NCBI RefSeq assembly: GCF_003436425.1
Contig: NZ_QSPK01000003.1
Coordinates: 51,559-84,478 of the forward strand
Origin: Eubacterium sp. TM05-53
Lineage (GTDB): Bacteria > Bacillota_I > Bacilli_A > Erysipelotrichales > Erysipelotrichaceae
Length of the DNA: 32,920 nucleotides
Reading direction: 5' to 3'
Shown one piece after another: positions 16,884 to 24,372 of this stretch (positions within the stretch are counted from its first letter, which is position 1; each line of letters begins with the position of its first letter). The notes below the pieces were generated by a model, which searched no databases, was not told the DNA's origin, and saw nothing but the letters and a program-made list of their open reading frames with translations. A program made the translations under genes and the position numbers.

Positions 16884-16906
16884 GGAGTGGAATTTCCACT
16901 CCTTTA
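16884..16906 (+). terminator. Terminator of the PTS operon
   Basis: GGAGTGGA and TCCACTCC form an eight-pair stem with an ATT loop directly after the IID stop, followed by a short TTT. Confidence 0.75.
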
Positions 16907-16923
16907 ATTGTAACGGTTTACAT

Positions 16924-16952
16924 TTGCTTAAATTGTTTTCAATCTTTATAAT
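16924..16952 (+). promoter_or_regulatory. Promoter of the LytTR gene
   Basis: TTGCTT (16924-16929) and a perfect TATAAT (16947-16952) are 17 bases apart. The predicted start (about 16959-16960) coincides with the ATG at 16960, implying a leaderless message. Confidence 0.65.
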
Positions 16953-16959
16953 AATGAAT

Positions 16960-17622
16960 ATGATAAAAGTAGCGATTCTAGAATATGAAAAAGAGACAAA
17001 GGATATTGTGTTTCAGCTGTCTAAACTTTTTGTGAACGAAGATTGGTGTTTTCGTCATTATTTAAAGGCAAGTGATCTTGCGAAAAGGATGAAGGAAGAA
17101 GAATATCAATTGTTTATATTTGATGAGATGTTTAAAAATGCTCGTATGGAAAGTGTATTCGTACATGATAATCCAAATGCGATTGTTATTTATGTTTGTG
17201 AAAATCCAATTAAGACGCGTGGTGACGATGAAAGAAGTCGTGTATTCTATATTTCTAAGGCAAATATTGCGAGTGATATTTCAGCCTATGATCAAATGAT
17301 TCGTTCTCAATGTATTCAGGGCGATGTTTATGAATTTAATTATGATGGAGTTCATATGAATTTTGCCTATGAGGATATTTATTATTTGGAAAAGAATGAG
17401 AAAATGGTTTATTTTTATACGAAAAAAGGTGTTTTTCACAAGCGTGACAGTATGAATGCATTAGAAGATATATTTAAGGAATTTGGCTTTTTACGAGTAC
17501 ACGTATCCTATATTGTGAATTCTAAATATATTGTGGCTTGGTATAAAGATGAAGTTGAGCTTATAAACAAGGTTCTGATTCCTGTTTCGAGAGGAAAAAA
17601 AAGAAAGATATCGATGAAATAA
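16960..17622 (+). CDS. LytTR DNA-binding regulator with degenerate receiver-like domain
   Basis: The C-terminal half (about residues 120-218) is a LytTR domain: YEFNYDGVHMNFAYEDIYYLEK, YFYTKKGVFH, FGFLRVHVSYIVNSKYI and a basic tail. The first 110 residues look like a receiver fold but lack the usual acidic pair (ILEYEKE instead of a DDE-type motif); a possible phospho-acceptor lies in FIFDEMF and a lysine in FYISKAN. It may act without phosphorylation. No ribosome site precedes either ATG (16954 or 16960), and the -10 box ends at 16952, so leaderless translation from 16960 is most likely. It is downstream of the PTS terminator and has its own. No kinase or peptide gene is adjacent. Confidence 0.88.
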   Translation: MIKVAILEYEKETKDIVFQLSKLFVNEDWCFRHYLKASDLAKRMKEEEYQLFIFDEMFKNARMESVFVHDNPNAIVIYVCENPIKTRGDDERSRVFYISKANIASDISAYDQMIRSQCIQGDVYEFNYDGVHMNFAYEDIYYLEKNEKMVYFYTKKGVFHKRDSMNALEDIFKEFGFLRVHVSYIVNSKYIVAWYKDEVELINKVLIPVSRGKKRKISMK

Positions 17623-17625
17623 CCG

Positions 17626-17655
17626 GTTTTACCAGTAAAAAGGCGAGTTTTACCA
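17626..17655 (+). promoter_or_regulatory. LytTR-type direct repeat, candidate binding site
   Basis: GTTTTACCA occurs at 17626-17634 and again at 17647-17655; with flanks the match is GTTTTACCAGT and GTTTTACCACT. Nine-base repeats with a 12-base gap put both on the same helix face, the arrangement used by LytTR proteins such as AgrA. The sequence itself does not match the AgrA consensus, and the second copy also forms part of a terminator, so function is a hypothesis. Confidence 0.45.
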
Positions 17656-17670
17656 CTTGCCTTTTCTTTT
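17638..17670 (+). terminator. Terminator of the LytTR gene
   Basis: AAAAGGCGAGT pairs with ACTTGCCTTTT (11 pairs, one G-T) around a six-base loop, followed by CTTTTT. It separates the LytTR message from the RNA that begins downstream. Confidence 0.85.
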
Positions 17671-17683
17671 TGATTTTGTTGGT

Positions 17684-17689
17684 TATAAT
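17684..17689 (+). promoter_or_regulatory. -10 box of the candidate large RNA
   Basis: A perfect TATAAT followed by G. The position expected for a -35 (17661-17666) reads CTTTTC, a poor match; the nearest better hexamer, TTGCCT at 17657, is 21 bases away. Such promoters usually need an activator. Confidence 0.55.
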
Positions 17690-17695
17690 GAAAGT

Positions 17696-18148
17696 GTAAA
17701 GAGAAGTAAGAGCAGAGAAAACTTCTCTTAAGACAAAAAGAGAGCGGTGAGAAGATGACAATAACATAGAGTTGAAACGGAAAGTTTTAACTATAAAAAG
17801 TTGAAGCTATGGAGAGAAGACTCCAAAGGTTAAGCTAGAGGAACTCTAGAAAAAACATTCAATGGGACTTAACAAGAAAAGGAAATAGGATTTAGATAAA
17901 GGGTTTTTATCGAGTGAATAATCACAAAAAGGATAGAGTACTTGAAATGTTAAGGATATCATCCAATCTAGATCATGGAACTTAAAGATACTCATATATG
18001 GTCATGCTTGAGAAAATGCTTAAGGAAAATGAATAGAATAAATCATAATGTGGATGATAAAAAAATTGGATAAGGTAGAAAAGTTATCCGGTTTAAAAAA
18101 AGTGAATAAATAAATCAGAGCAGATGGAATGTCTGCTCTAATTTTTGT
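17696..18148 (+). ncRNA. Candidate large structured RNA, about 450 nt
   Basis: No ORF with a ribosome site exists from 17623 to 18171. TATAAT (17684-17689) sets a start near 17696 and a strong terminator closes the unit. Between them are successive hairpins: 17700-17728 (AGAGAAGT/ACTTCTCT), 17770-17792 (nine pairs, GGAAA loop), 17810-17825, a compound arm 17829-17873 (GTTAAG/CTTAAC enclosing CTAGAG/CTCTAG), 17895-17911 (GATAAA/TTTATC), 17936-17993 (GAGTA/TACTC), 18007-18024, 18042-18058 and 18063-18094 (eleven pairs with two G-T). Unpaired stretches are purine-rich. I cannot assign it to a known large RNA class. A dead protein gene is less likely because all frames are stop-rich. Confidence 0.6.
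18117..18147 (+). terminator. Terminator of the candidate large RNA
   Basis: AGAGCAGA (18117-18124) and TCTGCTCT (18132-18139) form eight pairs around a seven-base loop, followed by AATTTTTG. Confidence 0.9.
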
Positions 18149-18153
18149 ATAAT
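18148..18153 (+). promoter_or_regulatory. -10 box of the gamma-glutamyltransferase gene
   Basis: TATAAT directly follows the upstream terminator's T run; no clear -35 is seen. The start would be near 18160, leaving a leader of about 12 bases. Confidence 0.5.
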
Positions 18154-18171
18154 TGTCTCGGTGATGAAGAT

Positions 18172-19746
18172 ATGGAAATTAACTATTATGATAATCCATT
18201 CGTATCCAAAAGAACGAATGTGATTGCACGAAACGGAGTTGTCTGCACAGGAAATAATTTAGCTACACAAGCTGGCTTAAGAATGCTTATGCAGGGCGGA
18301 AATGCCGTAGATGCGGCCATTGCGACGGCAGCTTGTTTGACGGTTGTAGAACCATGTTCAAATGGGCTTGGATCCGATGGATTTGCGATTGTATGGATGA
18401 AAGATAAGATGTATGGTATGAATAGTTCAGGCCATTCTCCATATGCGATTTCGGCTGATAAAGTGGATGAAATTCCAAAACGAGGATGGATTCCAGTTAC
18501 GGTGCCTGGTGCAGTCAAGGGTTGGAAAGCTTTAAGTGAAAGATTTGGTTCTTTGCCGTTTAAAAAGTTATTAGAACCTGCCATTGATTATGCAAGAAAT
18601 GGATATCCAGTCAGTGCAGAGATTGCTCGTATGTGGAAAAAAGCATTAAATGCGATTCCAAATAGTGAGGAGTTTAAGAGCTGGCATGATACTTTTACTT
18701 TTGATGGAAAAACACCTGAACCAGGACAGATGATTTGCATGCCAAAACTTGCGGATGCACTAGAAAAAATTGCTGATACCAACACAGATGCTTTGTATTA
18801 TGGAGAATTGGCAGATCGTATTGATGAAGAATCTAAAAGATTTGGAGGATTCTTACGAAAACAAGATTTAGAAGATCATGTTGTTGAATGGGTTGAACCT
18901 ATTCATTTAGATTATCATGGCTATCAAGTGTGGGAATTACCTCCTAATGGACAGGGCATTGTGGCTTTAATGGCTTTGAATATTTTAAATAATTTTCAAT
19001 TTAAAGATAGAGATGTAGATTGTATTCATACGCAGATGGAAGCCTTAAAAATGGCTTTTGCGGATGCCAAAGAATATGTAACAGATCCTAAATATATGAA
19101 TATGTCGGTGGATGATTTGATACGTGTTGATTATGGTAAACAAAGAGCAAGTCAAATTGGCCATTTGGCTATGCCACCAAGGGTAGATAAGCCGCACGGA
19201 TCAGGTACAGTCTATTTGTGCACAGCCGATAAAGATGGCAATATGGTTTCTTATATACAATCCAACTATATGGGATTTGGCAGTGGCATTGTCGTAGATG
19301 GTGTTTCTTTACAAAATCGTGGATATGATTTTAGTTTAGATCCATCTCATGTGAATTACTTGATGCCTCATAAAAAGACGTATCATACAATTATTCCTGG
19401 CTTTTTGACTAAAGATGATAAACCCGTTGGGCCTTTTGGTGTAATGGGTGGTTATATGCAGCCACAGGGACATATGCAAGTAATTAGTAATATGATTGAT
19501 TTTCATTTAAATCCACAGATGGCTTTAGATGCCAAACGATTTCAGTGGATGGAGAATATGAAATTTATCGTTGAACCTGGCTTTGATGAGAATATAATTT
19601 CTGAATTAAAGAAACGTGGTCATGAAATTGAAATTGAGTCCGAATTAGCAATGTTTGGGCGTGGACAAGTCATTATTCGATTAGAAAATGGTGTCTATGT
19701 TGCAGGATGTGAGTCAAGGACGGATAGTAATATTGCTTGTTATTAA
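18172..19746 (+). CDS. Gamma-glutamyltransferase-family protein (YwrD type)
   Basis: These Ntn hydrolases cleave and transfer gamma-glutamyl groups after self-cleavage at a threonine. The 524-residue protein has the large-subunit motifs GGNAVDAAIATAACLTVVEP and GLGSDGFAIVW, a long central region, and the small subunit beginning at T346 in HGSGTVYLCTADKDGN, followed by FGSGIVVDG and GPFGVMGGYMQPQGH. There is no signal peptide, so it should be cytoplasmic like YwrD and unlike secreted Ggt. The start at 18172 has only a weak GTGATGAAG ahead of it. It precedes a HAD phosphatase by 47 bases. Confidence 0.9.
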   Translation: MEINYYDNPFVSKRTNVIARNGVVCTGNNLATQAGLRMLMQGGNAVDAAIATAACLTVVEPCSNGLGSDGFAIVWMKDKMYGMNSSGHSPYAISADKVDEIPKRGWIPVTVPGAVKGWKALSERFGSLPFKKLLEPAIDYARNGYPVSAEIARMWKKALNAIPNSEEFKSWHDTFTFDGKTPEPGQMICMPKLADALEKIADTNTDALYYGELADRIDEESKRFGGFLRKQDLEDHVVEWVEPIHLDYHGYQVWELPPNGQGIVALMALNILNNFQFKDRDVDCIHTQMEALKMAFADAKEYVTDPKYMNMSVDDLIRVDYGKQRASQIGHLAMPPRVDKPHGSGTVYLCTADKDGNMVSYIQSNYMGFGSGIVVDGVSLQNRGYDFSLDPSHVNYLMPHKKTYHTIIPGFLTKDDKPVGPFGVMGGYMQPQGHMQVISNMIDFHLNPQMALDAKRFQWMENMKFIVEPGFDENIISELKKRGHEIEIESELAMFGRGQVIIRLENGVYVAGCESRTDSNIACY

Positions 19747-19793
19747 ATGTATGTGATAAAATTATGATAAATAGAAAAGTTGAGGAACTACAC

Positions 19794-20561
19794 ATGAAGC
19801 TTTTAGCTACAGATTATGATGGTACATTGCGTTATGCACAGGATGTAATGCCAGAAGATTTAAAATCGATTGAGGAATGGAAAAATAAGGGGAATAAATT
19901 CGTGATTGTGACAGGTCGTTCTAAAGAATCGATTGATGCACAAATCAAATTATTTAATTTGCCATGTGATTACTTGATCACAAATAATGGCGGTATGGTT
20001 TTTGGAGAAAATGGAGATGTTTTATTATCCAATTATTTGAATTTTGATGTTTGTGTAGATATTTTACATAATGTTAAAAAATTAGACACTGTGATTAGTT
20101 ATGTTGTGAATGATGGAGTTCACCGTCATCGTATTGTATTGCAACCAGATGCAGTGGATCATCGTTATCCAAATTTAAAACCAGATGTTACGGAAGCCGA
20201 ATTGTTGGATATGACACATTTTGCACAGATCGTATTATCAATGGAAGATACAGATTCAGCTTTAGAAGTGGCAAGTAAAATCAACGATTTGTATTATGAA
20301 CAAGTTGTTGCTTATCCAAATAATTTCGTTGTTGATATTGTACCAAAGGGGATTTCTAAAGCGACAGGTTTAGATTTCTTGATTGAATATGCGGATATCA
20401 AAGAAGAAGATGTATATACAATTGGTGATGGACATAATGATATTCCGTTGATTGAATTTGGTGTGCATGGTTCAGTTATGTCGTATGCAGATGAAGATGT
20501 AAAAGCACATGCTCAAGTTGAGTATGATTCAGTAAGTGATTTAATTTCAAAAAATTTATAA
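19794..20561 (+). CDS. Cof-type HAD phosphatase
   Basis: The 255-residue protein is a HAD-superfamily hydrolase of the Cof (C2B cap) class. Motif I is ATDYDGTLR with nucleophile D7, motif II is VTGRS, motif III lies near DIVPKGISKATGLDFL, and motif IV is IGDGHNDIPLIEFG. Members dephosphorylate sugar phosphates, flavin or nucleotide substrates; which one is not visible. TGAGGAA precedes the ATG. It is 22 bases upstream of cdaA and likely co-transcribed. Confidence 0.93.
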   Translation: MKLLATDYDGTLRYAQDVMPEDLKSIEEWKNKGNKFVIVTGRSKESIDAQIKLFNLPCDYLITNNGGMVFGENGDVLLSNYLNFDVCVDILHNVKKLDTVISYVVNDGVHRHRIVLQPDAVDHRYPNLKPDVTEAELLDMTHFAQIVLSMEDTDSALEVASKINDLYYEQVVAYPNNFVVDIVPKGISKATGLDFLIEYADIKEEDVYTIGDGHNDIPLIEFGVHGSVMSYADEDVKAHAQVEYDSVSDLISKNL

Positions 20562-20583
20562 ATAAAATAAGGGGGTATTTTAG

Positions 20584-21522
20584 ATGAGTTTCAGCTTATC
20601 TGATATTACATTCCTAATTCGATTATTATTGGATATTTTAGTAGTATGGGGATTGATATATTCTGGACTAAGAATTGTGCGTAATAATTCACGTACGATC
20701 CAACTTGTGAAGGGTGTATTGATTATTGTTTTAATTAAGGCTTTTGCTGTATGGCTAGGCTTAAATGCTTTAAATTATTTGATTGAAATGTTCTTGAATT
20801 GGGGAGTTGTCGTTATTTTGGTTGTTTTCCAACCTGAAATTCGTGGTATGTTGGAGAAAGTTGGTAAAACAACAGCCATCTTAACAACGGATGTCTCCGT
20901 TTCACAAATTCAACAAATGATCAATGAATTGGTAGAGGCATGTACAGAAATGTCAAAATCAAAGACAGGAGCCTTGATTTCTATCGAAAGAACACAGAGC
21001 TTGTCCGATTTTATTCGTACAGGAATTGTGATGGATTCAGAAGTTTCAACTGAATTATTAGGAACAATATTTCAGTATGGAACACCAATGCATGATGGTG
21101 CCGTTATTATTCAGGGGAATAAAATAGCGTGTGCAGCCGCTTATTTTCCTCCAACCACAAAGGATCTTCCTAGTAAGTATGGAGCAAGACATAGAGCGGC
21201 TGTCGGTATCAGTGAAATTACAGACTCAATCACAATTATTGTGAGTGAAGAAACAGGAAATATTTCGGTTGCGGTCAATGGCCAGTTAACGCAATATCCA
21301 CCAGAAGGTTTACAGCGTTATCTAACAAATATGTTAGTGACAGAATCAAGTCAAAATCCGTCTTCAATTCTTGTTCCTATGTTGTCTCAGGCTAAGTCTA
21401 TGAGTAAACGTGCTAAAAAACAGACTGAGGACGTAAATAAGGATGAGCGTGTGAAGGCAATTGAAATTGTGAATTTATATGAACAGAAAAAGGAGGGCAG
21501 TCAACATGGAATCTCCAAATAA
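20584..21522 (+). CDS. cdaA: Diadenylate cyclase CdaA
   Basis: CdaA makes cyclic di-AMP from two ATP at the membrane and so controls potassium and osmolyte balance. The 312-residue protein has three N-terminal membrane helices (about residues 8-90) and a DAC domain with the active motifs D171-G172-A173 and R202-H203-R204. A ribosome site AAGGGGG precedes the ATG. It is followed by cdaR and glmM, the conserved Firmicutes order, in which CdaR and GlmM modulate cyclase activity. The C-terminal tail (about 40 residues, charged) overlaps cdaR by 17 bases. Confidence 0.97.
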   Translation: MSFSLSDITFLIRLLLDILVVWGLIYSGLRIVRNNSRTIQLVKGVLIIVLIKAFAVWLGLNALNYLIEMFLNWGVVVILVVFQPEIRGMLEKVGKTTAILTTDVSVSQIQQMINELVEACTEMSKSKTGALISIERTQSLSDFIRTGIVMDSEVSTELLGTIFQYGTPMHDGAVIIQGNKIACAAAYFPPTTKDLPSKYGARHRAAVGISEITDSITIIVSEETGNISVAVNGQLTQYPPEGLQRYLTNMLVTESSQNPSSILVPMLSQAKSMSKRAKKQTEDVNKDERVKAIEIVNLYEQKKEGSQHGISK

Positions 21523-22303
21523 AAAGGGCCCTTCTGTATGGTTCAATGAGTTGCGTGGTTTATTGACTTTGATATTCCAAAAAGTAAGTAAACTCGTAGA
21601 CCGTGTATTATTTGATAAAAAAGGATCTGTAATTATTTCTTTGGTTTTATCCATTATGATCTGTGTTGTGATCAACTATGAAGATATTAGTTTAAAATTG
21701 TTCAACGATACAAGAACAACTGTGGATCTAAGAAATGTAGCTGTTGAAGTACTAGCAGATACAGATAAATATGATGTGGCTGGTGTGCCAAGTACAGTTG
21801 ATGTTTCATTAACTGGAGATGCGACAAGTATTCAAGTATTCCGTTCAAAGGGTAGTGTGCAAGTCGTGGCTGACTTGAAAAAATATTCGGAAGGTGAAAA
21901 TATCATCAATTTAAAGGTGAAGAATTTACCGGAAAAAATTGAAGCGGTTGTAGATCCTGCTACAATTGATGTTACGCTTTCTAAAAAAGTGACAAAATCA
22001 TTCACAATCCAACCAGAATTGTTGGTGGGATCCAACCAAAAGGTGACTGATTTTGAAACACCTACATTAGATGTGATGACAGTTAAGATTACGGCAAGTC
22101 AAAATCAATTGAATTCAATTCGAATTGTGAAGGCATTGATTGACTGCACAGGTCAGATTCAGGATTTTGAGGCTAATGCAGCATTAGCGGCTTATGATGC
22201 GAAGGGTAATCGAGTCAATGTTACATTATCGCCAGAGACGGTACACGCAAGTGTGAAACTAGCTAAAAATACATCAGATACAGACAAGGAGGATTCAGAG
22301 TAA
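21506..22303 (+). CDS. cdaR: CdaA regulatory protein CdaR (YbbR domains)
   Basis: The 265-residue protein has one membrane helix (about residues 36-56) and an extracellular region made of YbbR repeats; conserved-looking segments include VDVSLTGDATSIQVFRSKG, LPEKIEAVVDPATIDVTL and the next repeat near FTIQPEL. AGGAGG at 21491-21496 sets the ATG at 21506. In Bacillus and Listeria CdaR modulates CdaA. Its stop overlaps glmM by one base. Confidence 0.93.
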   Translation: MESPNKKGPSVWFNELRGLLTLIFQKVSKLVDRVLFDKKGSVIISLVLSIMICVVINYEDISLKLFNDTRTTVDLRNVAVEVLADTDKYDVAGVPSTVDVSLTGDATSIQVFRSKGSVQVVADLKKYSEGENIINLKVKNLPEKIEAVVDPATIDVTLSKKVTKSFTIQPELLVGSNQKVTDFETPTLDVMTVKITASQNQLNSIRIVKALIDCTGQIQDFEANAALAAYDAKGNRVNVTLSPETVHASVKLAKNTSDTDKEDSE

Positions 22304-23637
22304 TGGGTAAGTATTTTGGAACAGATGGAGTTCGTGGAAGAGCGAATGAAGGTTTAACTTTAGATATGTCTATCAAGATTGGACAATATTTAGGTTGGTA
22401 TTATGGAAAAGAAAAACATGCGAAGATCTTGATTGGTAAAGATACAAGACTTAGTGGAGACATGTTTGAATTAGGTCTTGCGGCGGGTGCTACAAGCATG
22501 GGTGCTCAAGTCTATTTATTAGGTGTATGTCCAACTCCGGCTATTTCTTATTTGGTTCGTAAAGAACGTTTTGATTGTGGAATTATGGTAAGTGCAAGTC
22601 ACAATCCATACTATGACAATGGTATCAAGTGTTTTAACCACAATGGAGAGAAGATGGAAGAAGAACTTCTTCTTGAAGTTGAAAAATATATGGATGGCTT
22701 AACCGATTTAGATCTAGTAACAGGAGATCACATTGGAGAATATTTCGAATGGGAAGATGGACTAGAAATCTATATGAGCTGGTTAAAAGAATGTGTTCCT
22801 GTAGACTTATCTGGAATGAAGATTCTTTGTGACTTGGCAAATGGATCTGCGACAAGTACTGCGGTTGAAACTTTGGATTCATTAGGTGCTACAGTAGATG
22901 CCATCAGCAATTCGCCAAATGGTATCAACATCAACAATAAGTGTGGTTCTACACATCCTGAAGGACTACAAAGAATGATGCGTGAAGGTGACTATGATAT
23001 TGGTTTGGCATTTGATGGGGATGCCGATCGTTTGATCATGGTGGATTCAGATGGAAAGCTTTGTGATGGAGACTATATCTTATATATTTGTTCTCGCTAT
23101 ATGAAATCAATCAATCATTTAAACAAGAATATGGTTGTCACAACGGTTATGGCAAATTTAGGTTTATATAAGGCTTTAGATGCGAATAAGATTGATTATA
23201 TTCAAACGGCAGTAGGAGATAAGTATGTATTTGAAGAAATGCAGAAGAATGACTACTGGGTTGGTGGAGAACAAAGTGGACACATCATTTTCTTAGAACA
23301 TGAAGTCACTGGTGATGGTTTAATGACGGCATTAAAGATTCTACAGATCATGAAGGCTACAGGAAAATCATTGAAGGAATTAAGTGAAGGATTGTTCATT
23401 TATCCACAGTTATTAAAGAATGTGACTGTAAAAGATAAGAATGCATGTCTAGAAAGTAAAGAACTACAAGAAGTTGTAGATTCAGTTGCGAATGATTTAG
23501 GAAATGAAGGACGAATCTTAGTTCGTCCAAGTGGAACAGAACCATTGATTCGTGTCATGGTGGAAGCGAAAACAGATAAGTTATGTGCTCAATATGTTAA
23601 GCGTGTTACAGATTTCTTAGAAGAAAATAATTTTTAG
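22303..23637 (+). CDS. glmM: Phosphoglucosamine mutase
   Basis: GlmM converts glucosamine-6-phosphate to glucosamine-1-phosphate for UDP-GlcNAc and wall synthesis. The 444-residue protein matches the family. It starts GKYFGTDGVRGRAN; the phosphoserine is S99 in SASHNPYYDNG, the metal loop is DGDADR, the sugar loop is GGEQSGH, and the phosphate site is RPSGTEPLIRVMVE. The position directly after cdaA-cdaR is standard, and GlmM binding is known to inhibit CdaA in relatives. Confidence 0.98.
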   Translation: MGKYFGTDGVRGRANEGLTLDMSIKIGQYLGWYYGKEKHAKILIGKDTRLSGDMFELGLAAGATSMGAQVYLLGVCPTPAISYLVRKERFDCGIMVSASHNPYYDNGIKCFNHNGEKMEEELLLEVEKYMDGLTDLDLVTGDHIGEYFEWEDGLEIYMSWLKECVPVDLSGMKILCDLANGSATSTAVETLDSLGATVDAISNSPNGININNKCGSTHPEGLQRMMREGDYDIGLAFDGDADRLIMVDSDGKLCDGDYILYICSRYMKSINHLNKNMVVTTVMANLGLYKALDANKIDYIQTAVGDKYVFEEMQKNDYWVGGEQSGHIIFLEHEVTGDGLMTALKILQIMKATGKSLKELSEGLFIYPQLLKNVTVKDKNACLESKELQEVVDSVANDLGNEGRILVRPSGTEPLIRVMVEAKTDKLCAQYVKRVTDFLEENNF

Positions 23638-23652
23638 AAAGAGGGTGGCCCA

Positions 23653-24312
23653 ATGAAAAGAGTCATTAGTATTGTTGAAGACGAGAAGGATATCAATAAT
23701 CTAGTTGCCCAATACTTACGTAAAGAAGGATATGAGGTTCATTCTTACTATACATATGAAGAGGCAAGTGCACATGTTGCGGATGATGATGTGCATTTGT
23801 GGATCTTAGATATTATGTTGGATGACAAATCTGGTTTTGACTTGATTGAAGAAATTCGTCTTCAAGGACCAGAAACGCCAGTTATCTTTATGTCTGCGCG
23901 TGATAAAGAATTTGACCGTATTATTGGATTAGAGAAGGGTTGTGATGACTATATCACAAAACCATTCTCACCAAAAGAATTAGTATTAAGAGTCAACAAC
24001 ATCATTAAGCGTGCTTATCGTGATGATAATAATCGCATCAGTATTGATGGATATGAATTGGATGAAGAGCAACGAAAAATCTATGCGGACAACGTGGAAA
24101 TTGAATTGACGACTAAGGAATTTGACTTGTTGATGATGTTTATCAAAAACAAAGGAATTGCCTTTTCACGTGATAAAATTTTAGAGAATGTTTGGGATGA
24201 AAACTACTTTGGTAGTGATCGTGTTGTGGATGATACTTTGCGTCGTTTGCGTAAGAAACTTCCAAACTTAAACATTCATACAATCTATGGATATGGTTAT
24301 CGTTTAGGGTGA
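23653..24312 (+). CDS. OmpR-family response regulator
   Basis: The 219-residue protein has a receiver (residues 1-118; acidic pair in VEDEKD, phospho-acceptor D53 in LDIMLDD, switch threonine/serine region FMSARD, lysine K in ITKPFSP) and a winged-helix output domain (about 128-219, ending TIYGYGYRLG). GAGGGTGG precedes the ATG. It is 15 bases behind glmM, so it appears to ride on the cyclic di-AMP/wall operon. The partner kinase follows after a terminator. Confidence 0.95.
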   Translation: MKRVISIVEDEKDINNLVAQYLRKEGYEVHSYYTYEEASAHVADDDVHLWILDIMLDDKSGFDLIEEIRLQGPETPVIFMSARDKEFDRIIGLEKGCDDYITKPFSPKELVLRVNNIIKRAYRDDNNRISIDGYELDEEQRKIYADNVEIELTTKEFDLLMMFIKNKGIAFSRDKILENVWDENYFGSDRVVDDTLRRLRKKLPNLNIHTIYGYGYRLG

Positions 24313-24338
24313 TACAAATGTATCCCCTTTTCTTTTTC
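24307..24338 (+). terminator. Terminator between response regulator and kinase
   Basis: GGG and GATAC pair with GTATC and CCC, with one bulged T, around AAAT, then TTTTCTTTTT. The regulator's last codons lie in the 5' arm. Confidence 0.75.
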
Positions 24339-24372
24339 TTATGGTAAAATATTGGTGATGAGGTGATATTTT

